Positions 45,801-53,026 of a stretch of DNA of 64,000 nt are shown here, piece after piece. The notes under the pieces were generated by a model, which was not told the DNA's origin, did no database searches, and saw only the letters and a list, made by a program, of their open reading frames with translations. Where the stretch lies: positions 62,001 to 126,000 of the forward strand of contig NZ_AQWP01000012.1 of assembly GCF_000375585.1 (NCBI RefSeq), in the 5' to 3' direction. This stretch comes from Sinorhizobium meliloti 4H41. GTDB lineage: Bacteria; Pseudomonadota; Alphaproteobacteria; Rhizobiales; Rhizobiaceae. A program made the position numbers and the translations under genes. How positions within the stretch are numbered: position 1 is the first letter of the stretch; each line of letters starts with the position of its first letter.

Positions 45801-45866
45801 GCGGACGATTGCGACCGTTTCCTCGATGCCCTCGACGCGGTGCTGGCGCGGGTAAAGGCCGGCTGA
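42840..45866 (+). CDS. fusion: APH-type kinase, M23 peptidase-like domain, class III aminotransferase/phospho-lyase
   Basis: A 1008-residue three-domain protein. Residues 1-340 are a choline/aminoglycoside-kinase fold (VIHNDANDYNVLV near 201, LLDFGDM near 222). Residues about 395-545 are an M23 (LytM-like) domain with intact zinc motifs HLGID near 433, YGHLS near 485 and HLHF near 523. Residues about 590-1005 are a class III PLP enzyme: NSGSEANDLAIRLARA, DEVQVGFGRVG near 817 and the PLP lysine near 846 in MGKPIGNGHPM. Separate human homologues of the two outer domains are hydroxylysine kinase and phosphohydroxylysine or phosphoethanolamine phospho-lyase. So phosphorylation then elimination of an amino alcohol is likely. 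The peptidase-like domain's role is unclear, and no signal peptide is present. Confidence 0.92.
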   Translation: MTTSEFKNVQEIEAIEALLAREYGVAGETVALPGEHDLNFRIQASDGRAFLLKLHALGAPEELDMQIAVLDHLAREATDLPVSKALPSRSGVSFIRVEFKGERVARLLTWLPGEIWARAANRTSNSVETLGALLGKLDRSLAGFSHPGARREYAWDIARAEMHLANVVLIEDVEKRSAVRAILDHFVSTVLPRLEACPRQVIHNDANDYNVLVGADGCVSGLLDFGDMVESYRVVEVAVASAYALIGTPDPIGAIARLAGAYHGVNPLGETEAELIFDLVRTRYAVSMCMAARQIRDNPENTYLLVSQEDVWRELKRLEQENRSFAIARLRDACGFAPIPRAARVVRWLERNAHDFSGVIKPGIARPKAAVFDFSANSPENWAGLDKDVAQARIDAHIHAEGADFGLGLYGEDRAVYKGDAYQATASLRRTIHLGIDLFAPANEPVHAPFAGKVAFYHDDAVPYGFGPTILLEHTTGEGDTFWTLYGHLSRESASRLSIGQPVARGEAFANLGDRAENGGWVPHLHFQIVTDHLGLEGRIHGVGVREQWQVWREISPDPSVVLGLSVPASVIVERDKAFLVRERQRRIGRSLSIAYGAAPLKIVAGEGAYLIDDEGRRWLDMVNNVCHVGHCHPRVVKAAQMQMARLNTNSRYLHDSLVEYSRRLAALFPDPLNVCFFVNSGSEANDLAIRLARAYTGNRDVITVDHAYHGHLTSLIDVSPYKFAGKGGEGRPAHVRVAEMPDLYRGRYRYGDTDAGRKYAEDVQRQIDALAAEGRKPALFFSEGILGTGGQLVLPDGYLSEAYAHVRAAGGLCLADEVQVGFGRVGSHMWAHETQGVVPDIVTMGKPIGNGHPMAAVVTTEAIAAAFANGMEYFNTFGGNPVSAEIGLAVLDVIRDERLMHHCAVVGNRLMDGARELASRHTIIGDVRGYGLFNGIELVRDRDTLEPAAAELDFVIAEMKDRHRILLSSEGPQHNVLKIKPPAPFSADDCDRFLDALDAVLARVKAG

Positions 45867-45890
45867 CGAAAGTTTTCCCTTTACAACGAA

Positions 45891-45925
45891 GTTAAACGTT
45901 TTTATTTTTGATAAAAACGTTTAAC
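45891..45925. promoter_or_regulatory. 15-bp perfect inverted repeat: double LacI-type operator before the sugar ABC operon
   Basis: Arms GTTAAACGTTTTTAT (45891-45905) and ATAAAAACGTTTAAC (45911-45925) pair perfectly over five bases. Each arm contains its own CG-centred AAACGTTT box; the two CG steps are 21 bp, or two helical turns, apart. This is the pattern expected for two LacI-type dimers side by side. It lies 46 bp before the ATPase gene. Confidence 0.7.
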
Positions 45926-45971
45926 AGGCTGACGAGCAGGCGGTTTATCCGCCGCCTGTCGGGAGGAGAGT

Positions 45972-47147
45972 TTGGCCGCTATTCGCATCGACAATCTTCG
46001 CAAGTCCTTCGGCTCGCATGAAATTCTGAAGGGCATCGATCTCGAGATCGCCAGCGGCGAGTTCGTCTGCTTTCTGGGGCCGTCCGGCTGCGGCAAGAGC
46101 ACGCTCCTGCGCTCGATCGCGGGACTTGAAAATCTCGACGGGGGATCGATCCGTCTCGGCGAGCGCAACATCACCGATCTTCCGTCCGCCAGGCGCGACA
46201 TCGCCATGGTCTTCCAGAACTACGCGCTCTATCCGCATATGAACGTGCGCAAGAATCTTTCCTTCGGCCTTGCGCTGAACGGCATGAAGCGAAACGAGAT
46301 CGAGCGGCGTGTCAACAATGCGGCCGAAATTCTGAGGATCACGGAGCTCCTGGACCGCAAGCCCCGCCAGCTTTCCGGCGGCCAACGCCAGCGTGTGGCG
46401 ATCGGCAGGGCGATCGTGCGCGAGCCGAAGCTCTTCCTGCTCGATGAGCCGCTCTCCAACCTCGATGCCGGTTTGAGGGTGACGATGCGCGTCGAACTGG
46501 CGTCGCTGCACGAACGCCTCGGCGTGACGATGATCTATGTGACGCATGACCAGGTCGAGGCCATGACTCTCTCCGACCGGGTCGTGGTGCTCGACAAGGG
46601 ACGCGTCAGCCAGTTCGGCACGCCGCTCGAACTGTTCTACCGTCCGGCAAATATCTTCGTCGCCGGCTTCATCGGCTCGCCGCGGATGAATTTCCTGCCG
46701 GCGGGTGTCGCGGAGCAGGGCGCAACCGGCGTGACGCTTGCCGGAGGCGGCTTATCGCGACCGGTGACACTCGATACGTGTTCGTCCGAACCGATCGACC
46801 GGGTTCGTCCGGTCACCCTGGGAATTCGCCCCGACAAACTCGAACTGACCTCGCCGGAGGAGGCGCATCTCGCTGGCACGGTGAGGCTCGTCGAGCGGCT
46901 CGGCACCGAAAGTCACGTTCACATCCGTGTCGAGGGCGGTGGTGATCTGACTGCCGTGGTGCGCGGCACCCATCCCGTCGCGAGCCGAGATCAAGTTCAT
47001 CTCCGCCTTCCCCCCGAGCACTGCCATCTGTTCGATGCAGAAGGCACGGCGATCGCGAGGCGGCTCGATCCGGAGACGAAGGCACTTATCGATAACGAGA
47101 AGGCAAGGGGCGCGCGTGCGCCGGTTTTGGAGGAGAGACATGCCTGA
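45972..47147 (+). CDS. MalK/UgpC-type sugar ABC transporter ATPase
   Basis: A 391-residue ATPase. Walker A is GPSGCGKST at about 38-46, the signature LSGGQRQRVAIGRA near 135, Walker B LFLLDEPLSNLD near 155 and the switch His in YVTHDQVEAMTLSD near 190. A regulatory OB-like domain fills the last 130 residues. The start is a TTG at 45972 with GGGAGGAG just ahead; no ATG fits. Its end overlaps the binding-protein start by eight bases. It powers the adjacent permeases. Confidence 0.95.
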   Translation: MAAIRIDNLRKSFGSHEILKGIDLEIASGEFVCFLGPSGCGKSTLLRSIAGLENLDGGSIRLGERNITDLPSARRDIAMVFQNYALYPHMNVRKNLSFGLALNGMKRNEIERRVNNAAEILRITELLDRKPRQLSGGQRQRVAIGRAIVREPKLFLLDEPLSNLDAGLRVTMRVELASLHERLGVTMIYVTHDQVEAMTLSDRVVVLDKGRVSQFGTPLELFYRPANIFVAGFIGSPRMNFLPAGVAEQGATGVTLAGGGLSRPVTLDTCSSEPIDRVRPVTLGIRPDKLELTSPEEAHLAGTVRLVERLGTESHVHIRVEGGGDLTAVVRGTHPVASRDQVHLRLPPEHCHLFDAEGTAIARRLDPETKALIDNEKARGARAPVLEERHA

Positions 47148-48372
47148 TATGAAAACGACGATCATCGGATCGCTTCTGGCCCTGTCGGTTGCCGGCGCGG
47201 CGACTGCGCGCGCAGAGGAGGTCTTGCGTTTCGCGACCTGGGACACGGGCGAGAGCCTTGCCATCCAGCAGGCCATCGCCAAAAAATTCGAAGCAAAGCA
47301 CCCGGGCGTGAAGGTTCAAGTCGAGCCCTATGCCGAGGGCTACGACCAGAAGCTCGTCGCCGCCTTCGGCGCGGGCAATCCGCCCGATGTCATGTATATG
47401 TGGAACTTCCCGCAATACTACACGTCGCTGATGCCGCTCGATGAGCTGATCGCGCGCGACTCGGCCGAGATCAAGCCGGACGATTTTCCGGAAGGCCTGA
47501 TGAACACGGCACGTATCGAAGGCAAGACCTACGGCATGCCCTCGGGTTTCACCACCCAGGTCGTCTTCTACAACAAGGAAATGTTCGCAAAGGCGGGTGT
47601 GGAAGAGCCGAAGGAGGGCTGGACCTGGGACGATCTGCGCGCCAAGGCAGCCAAGTTCCGCGACAAGGCCGGCAAGGTTTACGGGTTCGCCGTCGACGCC
47701 AAGCCGGACCCCTATGATTTCGAGCAGTTCCTCTGGTCGAACGGCACGAAATACATCTCGGACGACGGCAAGGAGATCGACGGCTACATGAACAGCGACG
47801 CGGCCGCCGCGGTGCTCGGCATGTTCGCCGACATGGCCAGGAAAGAAGAAGCCGTGACACTGCACCTCGGAGACGAAACGGGAGGTGACACGCTGTTCCA
47901 GGGCGGCAAGATCGCCATGTTCCAGAGCGCCATGTGGGACAAGGCAGATATCGATGCCGCCGGCTTCAGCTATGGCGTCGCACCGCTGCCGACATTCGGC
48001 GACCGCCCAGCCCATTCGGCACTCGGCGTTTCGGCGATCTCCATCGCCAAGGACGCCGCCCATCCCGACCTCGCCTGGGAATTCGTGAAATTCTTCTCCT
48101 CGCCCGAGTCGGTCGCGATGCGGGTCAACGACCTGCCGGTGCGCAAGAGCGTGGCCGAGGCGAAAGGGATGACGAAGGACCCTGTCTACAAGCCCTTCTT
48201 CGATATTCTCGCCACCTCAAACACCGAAAGGCACGCCTATCTGAAGAACGCCAACTGGAGCAAGATCCAGGACAATCTGGCGCGCGCTATCGAGGCGACG
48301 ATGATCGAGCAGGGCAATGCCAAGGCCCATCTCGACGATGCGGTCAAGCGCTCCAAGCGCCTGCTGAAGTAA
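47140..48372 (+). CDS. sugar ABC transporter periplasmic binding protein
   Basis: A 410-residue family 1 solute-binding protein with signal peptide (SLLALSVAGAATARAEEV). FATWDTGESLAIQQAIAKKF, PPDVMYMWNFPQYYTSLMPL and GKIAMFQSAMWDKADIDAAG match oligosaccharide-binding members. GGAGGAG precedes the ATG at 47140. With two glycosidases in the same operon, a short oligosaccharide or glycoside is the probable ligand. Confidence 0.94.
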   Translation: MPDMKTTIIGSLLALSVAGAATARAEEVLRFATWDTGESLAIQQAIAKKFEAKHPGVKVQVEPYAEGYDQKLVAAFGAGNPPDVMYMWNFPQYYTSLMPLDELIARDSAEIKPDDFPEGLMNTARIEGKTYGMPSGFTTQVVFYNKEMFAKAGVEEPKEGWTWDDLRAKAAKFRDKAGKVYGFAVDAKPDPYDFEQFLWSNGTKYISDDGKEIDGYMNSDAAAAVLGMFADMARKEEAVTLHLGDETGGDTLFQGGKIAMFQSAMWDKADIDAAGFSYGVAPLPTFGDRPAHSALGVSAISIAKDAAHPDLAWEFVKFFSSPESVAMRVNDLPVRKSVAEAKGMTKDPVYKPFFDILATSNTERHAYLKNANWSKIQDNLARAIEATMIEQGNAKAHLDDAVKRSKRLLK

Positions 48373-48384
48373 GGAGTGCGGGGG

Positions 48385-49344
48385 ATGGACATGGCCGCCC
48401 ATGCTGAACCGAAGGTGGATGTCGTTCGGCGCAGACGAGCGAATGCCGGAAGGCATCTTGCGCCCTTCCTGTTCATCTCCCCATGGATCCTCGGATTCCT
48501 CTTCTTCACCCTCGGCCCGCTCTGCTTCTCGCTGACGATGAGCTTTTTCGACTGGCCCGTCGTCGGCGAGCGCACCTTCGTCGGACTCGACAACTACCGC
48601 TCCATGTTCATGGAGGATCCGCAATTCCGGGAGAGCCTTTGGATCACGGTGAAGTTCGCGGCGATCTACGTGCCGTTCAACATCGTCATGTCGCTTCTGC
48701 TGGCGCTGTTGCTGCACCATGCGACTTTCGCCAGCGGCTTCTTTCGCACGGTGTTCTATTTGCCGAGCGTGATCTCGGGCGTTGCGCTTGTGACGATCTG
48801 GAGCTGGATCTACAGCAGGGAATACGGGCTGCTGAACTTCATGCTGTCGCTCGTCGGCATCGATGGACCGAACTGGCTCGGCGATCCCAGCCTGGCCCTC
48901 GTCGCCATCATCGTCGCAAGCCTCTGGGGCCTCGGCGGTACGATGCTGATCCTTCTGACCGGTCTCAAGGCCATTCCGAAAGAGCTCTATGAGGCCGCGA
49001 CCGTCTCGGGCGTTCCGGGCTGGGCGCAGATGCTGTTCATCACCCTGCCGATGCTCGGGCCGATGCTGATCTTCACCTTCATCACCTCGATCATCTCCGC
49101 ATTCCAGCAGCTGACGATAGCGCTTCTGCTGACGAAGGGCGGCCCTCTCGGATCCACCTATTTCTTTGCCATGTACATCTACGACAACGCCTTCAAATAT
49201 TTCGACATGGGCTATGCCGCCGCGGGGTCCTGGGTGATGTTCGCGATCGTGCTGACACTCAGCCTGGTCGTCATGCGCTGGTCCGCCGCATGGGTCTATT
49301 ACGAGGGCGAGGTCCGGCCGGCCGATGGAGACCGCGATGCGTAA
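48385..49344 (+). CDS. sugar ABC transporter permease, MalF type
   Basis: A 319-residue permease with about six membrane spans after a charged start (VVRRRRANAGRHL). FISPWILGFLFFTLGPLCFS and LKAIPKELYEAATVSGVPGW, the latter being the EAA loop that contacts the ATPase, place it in the MalF/UgpA group. AAGGAG eight bases before the ATG at 48385 decides against the GTG at 48376. It overlaps the second permease gene slightly. Confidence 0.95.
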   Translation: MDMAAHAEPKVDVVRRRRANAGRHLAPFLFISPWILGFLFFTLGPLCFSLTMSFFDWPVVGERTFVGLDNYRSMFMEDPQFRESLWITVKFAAIYVPFNIVMSLLLALLLHHATFASGFFRTVFYLPSVISGVALVTIWSWIYSREYGLLNFMLSLVGIDGPNWLGDPSLALVAIIVASLWGLGGTMLILLTGLKAIPKELYEAATVSGVPGWAQMLFITLPMLGPMLIFTFITSIISAFQQLTIALLLTKGGPLGSTYFFAMYIYDNAFKYFDMGYAAAGSWVMFAIVLTLSLVVMRWSAAWVYYEGEVRPADGDRDA

Positions 49345-50149
49345 GACAGTCCTCTATGCGACGCTGATCCTGCTGTCCGCCCTGTTCATCGCGCCGTTCT
49401 ACTGGACCTTCATGACGGCGGTCAAAAGCACGGCGGAGCTATATCAGTTCCCACCGGTCCTCTGGCCGTCCGAGTGGCACTGGGAGAATTTCGCAGCCGC
49501 CTGGAACAAGCAGCCCTTCGGCACCTATCTTTCGAACTCGCTGATCGTCGTGGTCCTTTCGACGGTCGGCCAGCTTCTGTCGAGTTCGCTCGTCGCCTTC
49601 GGCTTCGCCCGCTTTCGGTTTCCCGGACGCGACGCCCTGTTCGTGCTGCTGCTCGCGACCATGATGATACCCTGGGACGTGAAGATGATCCCGCTCTACA
49701 TGGAATTCAACATGCTGGGCTGGATCAACACGCTCAAACCACTGATCGTCCCGGCCTATTTCGCCGACGCCTTCTTCGTCTTCCTGCTCCGCCAATACAT
49801 CATGACGATACCGATGGAGATCGACGAGGCTGCCCGCATGGACGGTGCCAACAGTTTCGACATCTACTGGCGCATCCATCTGCCTCTGATGCTGCCGGCC
49901 CTGGTGCTGGTCGGTACCTTCCATTTCATGAATGCGTGGAACGACTATCTGGGGCCACTGATCTTCCTCAACGATCAGTCGAAATACACGCTCACCCTCG
50001 GGCTTTCGATGTTCAAGGGCCTGCATGAGATCGACGTCACCTCGATCGCGGCGATCACCGTCATCCTCTGCCTTCCGCCGCTCGCCCTCTTCTTCCTGGC
50101 GCAGCGCTATATCATGGATGGAGCCGTCGGCTCTTCGGTGAAGGGATAG
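49337..50149 (+). CDS. sugar ABC transporter permease, MalG type
   Basis: A 270-residue permease with six membrane spans. FIAPFYWTFMTAVKSTAELY at the start and PMEIDEAARMDGANSFDIYW, the EAA loop, are typical of MalG/UgpE. GGAG six bases before the ATG at 49337 favours it over the ATG at 49325. It overlaps the MalF-type gene by eight bases and ends three bases before the glycosidase gene. Confidence 0.95.
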   Translation: MRKTVLYATLILLSALFIAPFYWTFMTAVKSTAELYQFPPVLWPSEWHWENFAAAWNKQPFGTYLSNSLIVVVLSTVGQLLSSSLVAFGFARFRFPGRDALFVLLLATMMIPWDVKMIPLYMEFNMLGWINTLKPLIVPAYFADAFFVFLLRQYIMTIPMEIDEAARMDGANSFDIYWRIHLPLMLPALVLVGTFHFMNAWNDYLGPLIFLNDQSKYTLTLGLSMFKGLHEIDVTSIAAITVILCLPPLALFFLAQRYIMDGAVGSSVKG

Positions 50150-50152
50150 GCG

Positions 50153-51889
50153 ATGCTGTTCGACATCGACCATGTTCCTTTCAGCCGAAAGGGGCGCTTC
50201 CTGACGCTGTCGACCATGCGTGTTCCCGGGCGCGACGGCGAGCGTGCGCTTTATCTCAGATGCGTCAGCGGCGGCGATGAGCGTCCTTCGCTTGGACGGC
50301 TGTGCCGGGTCGAGTTGCTGGACGGGAACGGCCGACCGGCGGCGGCGCGCTTCGAACTGTCGCCGGACCAGCTTGTGGCGCGGACCGGCGAGGGCATCGT
50401 CCGCTTCGTCATCGGAGACGGCGAACGCTTGCACATTCGCGGCGAGAATGCCGGCGTGCGTTTCCATGTCGAAGGATCGCGCTACGATTATGTCTACCGC
50501 ACGCCCGGCGGCGAATACTGTCTCGTGGCAGCAAGTGAGAACGTGAAACTCATTCCGCGGGCCTGTCTCGGTGATCTGGCCGTTTCCGGCAAATGGGACA
50601 GGGACCGGTCCACCGACGTTTCCTTCACGCTCTCGGGCGAGGGGACATTCGAGGGCGATGTCGATTTCTTTCGCGCCCTCCCGCCGCCGAAAAGCCCCGG
50701 CAGCTTCGAGGTGGCGCATGCAGCCGTCGCAGCCGAGTTCAGCGCCTGGTATCGATCGATCCCGGCGGGTGTCCCCGGACAGGAGGAAGCGCAACGCCTC
50801 GCGGCCTATCTCCTCTGGGCGAATACCGTGCCGGCCGAAGGCGTTCTGACCCGGCCGGCGATCTACATGTCGAAAAACGCCATGATCAACATCTGGAGCT
50901 GGGACAATGCCTTTTCGGCACTTGGCGTGGCCGGCTTCGACGAAGAGCTCGCCTTCGACCAGTTCGCAGCGATCTTCGACCATCAGGACGCTTCCGGCCT
51001 GCTGCCGGACTACGTGAACGACCGCGAAGCGCTCTTCGCCTTCACCAAGCCCCCGGTTCACGGCTGGGCCGTGTCCTGCCTGGCGCGCGAAAATCCCGCC
51101 TTCCTGACACCGGAGCGACGGGCCTATCTGCGCGATGCGATCGGCAGGCAGGTCTCCTACTGGCTGACCCACGGCCGCGCGGGCGGCGGCGTGCTGCCGA
51201 GCTACTTCCACGGCAATGACAGCGGCTGGGACAATGCGAGTTTCTTTGCCGAAGGCGGCCCGGTTCTGTCACCCGACCTTCCGGTCTTCCTCATCCTGGC
51301 CTGCGAGGCGCTTGCCAACCTGCTGGAGGACGATACGGAAAAGGCAGCCCGATGGCTTCGCACCGCAGACGAACTTCAAGCGCTCCTCGTCGGCACGCTC
51401 TGGACCGGCGAGACCTTTGCCGCGCGTCTTGCCGCCGACCCAAAACGAATTCTCCCTGGGGATAGTCTGATCCAGTTCATGCCGCTGCTGCTGGGCTCCC
51501 GCTTGCCCGGAACGATGTGCCGCCAGCTCGTCGCCCGGCTGGTGGAAGGCGCATTCATCACCGATTGGGGCCCGGCGACGGAGAGCCCTCGGAGTTCCTA
51601 TTACGAGGACGATGGCTATTGGCGCGGGCCTATCTGGGCGCCGACGACCTATCTCCTCTGGGACGGACTGCGCCGCCAGGGGGAGCGTGCATTGGCCCGG
51701 GAAATCGCGCAGAGGTTCTGTGCACTTGCCAATGCACACGGTATGGCCGAAAACTTCGACGCGCGCTCGGGCAGGGGCCTTCGGGATCGGGCATTCGCCT
51801 GGACGTCCGCAGTCTACCTGCTGCTGGCGCAATCCCTCCGCGACAAAACCGGTGAAGAGTTGAAGCCGTCATGCAGCGACCGACCATAA
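50153..51889 (+). CDS. GH63-like (clan GH-G) alpha-glycosidase
   Basis: A 578-residue cytoplasmic enzyme with a beta-sandwich N-terminal part (to about 190) and an (alpha/alpha)6 catalytic barrel. Motifs of the GH63/GH37 clan are NIWSWDNAF near 245, HGNDSGWDNASFF near 355 and DDGYWRGPIWAPTTYLLWDG near 485; the acidic residues in GWDNA and near TESPRSSYYEDDG are likely catalytic. Family members cleave alpha-glucosides, including mannosylglycerate or glucosylglycerate. No signal peptide, so it acts on imported substrate. It is translationally close to malG (3 bp gap) and overlaps the LacI gene by 19 bp. Confidence 0.85.
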   Translation: MLFDIDHVPFSRKGRFLTLSTMRVPGRDGERALYLRCVSGGDERPSLGRLCRVELLDGNGRPAAARFELSPDQLVARTGEGIVRFVIGDGERLHIRGENAGVRFHVEGSRYDYVYRTPGGEYCLVAASENVKLIPRACLGDLAVSGKWDRDRSTDVSFTLSGEGTFEGDVDFFRALPPPKSPGSFEVAHAAVAAEFSAWYRSIPAGVPGQEEAQRLAAYLLWANTVPAEGVLTRPAIYMSKNAMINIWSWDNAFSALGVAGFDEELAFDQFAAIFDHQDASGLLPDYVNDREALFAFTKPPVHGWAVSCLARENPAFLTPERRAYLRDAIGRQVSYWLTHGRAGGGVLPSYFHGNDSGWDNASFFAEGGPVLSPDLPVFLILACEALANLLEDDTEKAARWLRTADELQALLVGTLWTGETFAARLAADPKRILPGDSLIQFMPLLLGSRLPGTMCRQLVARLVEGAFITDWGPATESPRSSYYEDDGYWRGPIWAPTTYLLWDGLRRQGERALAREIAQRFCALANAHGMAENFDARSGRGLRDRAFAWTSAVYLLLAQSLRDKTGEELKPSCSDRP

Positions 51890-52905
51890 AGACGATAGCG
51901 CGGGAGACGGGACTGTCGATTGCGACGGTCTCCAAGGCTCTGAAGCATTCTCCGCAGGTTCGCCCGGAGACGAGGGCCATCGTGCTCGATGCGGCCGAGC
52001 GCGTGGGCTACGAGCTCAATCTTCATGGCGTGCAGCTGCGCACCGGCAAGACCTATCAGGTTGCCGCCATCATGACGGCGCCAGGCCCGAAGGAAAACGA
52101 ATGGGAGGGCGTGGAATATGCGCAGCTCCTCAGCGGTATTTCCTGGGCGCTGGAAGAAAGCCCCTATCGCGTCTCGCTCTACGCCGTGCGCGACTTCGAG
52201 GAAAGCCAGGAAACGATCAGGCAGATCGTTGCGATGAAGAAGGCCGACGGCATCATCATTTCGGGCACGCGCGCCGACGATCCGCGTATCCGGTTGATGC
52301 AGGAAGCGGAGTTCCCCTTCGTGACCTACGGCATGAGCATCCACAATGCGCCGCACGCCTATGTCGACGCCGACAACGCACAGATGATCCGCCTGTCCAT
52401 GGCGCGGCTGATCGAGCGTGGCCACAGGCGCATCGCGCTGCTCAATCCGAAAGAGCAGTTCACCTACGGTGTCGTTCGCCTGGAAAGCTATCGCAAAGCG
52501 CTCGAAGAGGCAGGCCTGTCCTACGATGCCGCGCTCGTCGCTCATGGTCGGCTGACGCCCGCATTCGGCAGGGAGAATGTGGTGGCCATGTCTGCGCTCG
52601 CCGATCCTCCCACCGCCTATATCTGTGCCAACGAAGCTACTGCGCTCGGCGCCTTTTCCGGCTTCCATGCGCGCGGGCTGGTGCATGGGCGTGACGCGGT
52701 CATCAATGCGACCGACGACCTGAACGTCAGCCAGTATTTCGCACCGCCGATCACGAGCTACTACCTGCCGATCGGCGAGCCGAGCGCGCTGCTCGGCAAA
52801 TTCATCCTGCGGCGGATGGAGGGAGAGCCGCCTGAAGCCCTGCAGACGCTCCTGATGCCGGACCTCATCGAGCGCTCGGACGACCGACTGAGGCCGAAGC
52901 TATGA
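51871..52905 (+). CDS. LacI-family transcriptional regulator 2
   Basis: A 344-residue regulator. IKTIARETGLSIATVSKALK is the helix-turn-helix, LHGVQLRTGKT the hinge, and DGIIISGTRADDPRIRLMQE and FAPPITSYYLPIGEPSALLG the effector domain. It closely resembles LacI regulator 1 in the DNA-binding helix, hinge and C-terminus, so both may bind similar sites. It sits inside the sugar operon between the GH63-like and GH42 genes. A CG-centred box lies just after it, before the GH42 gene. Confidence 0.94.
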   Translation: MQRPTIKTIARETGLSIATVSKALKHSPQVRPETRAIVLDAAERVGYELNLHGVQLRTGKTYQVAAIMTAPGPKENEWEGVEYAQLLSGISWALEESPYRVSLYAVRDFEESQETIRQIVAMKKADGIIISGTRADDPRIRLMQEAEFPFVTYGMSIHNAPHAYVDADNAQMIRLSMARLIERGHRRIALLNPKEQFTYGVVRLESYRKALEEAGLSYDAALVAHGRLTPAFGRENVVAMSALADPPTAYICANEATALGAFSGFHARGLVHGRDAVINATDDLNVSQYFAPPITSYYLPIGEPSALLGKFILRRMEGEPPEALQTLLMPDLIERSDDRLRPKL

Positions 52906-52935
52906 GCGACCAATCCGCCATTGAGGTCGCCGGTT

Positions 52936-52952
52936 AATATAAACGTTTAATT
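52936..52952 (+). promoter_or_regulatory. single LacI-type box before the GH42 gene
   Basis: The sequence ATATAAACGTTTAAT contains AAACGTTT at 52941-52948 with near-symmetric flanks. It has the same core as the boxes at 38496 and 45891 and lies about 80 bp before the GH42 start, suggesting separate control of that gene. Confidence 0.55.
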
Positions 52953-53026
52953 TCGCTCCGGCCGTGTCGCGCCTGCTCGCCATGTGCGTCCGCCGCCGAT
53001 CCAGAAAAACGACAAAGGACTTTACC

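Noticed and set aside
49439-51211. 590-codon leftward frame opposite malG and the GH63-like gene
   Set aside because: Antisense shadow with no recognisable protein features.
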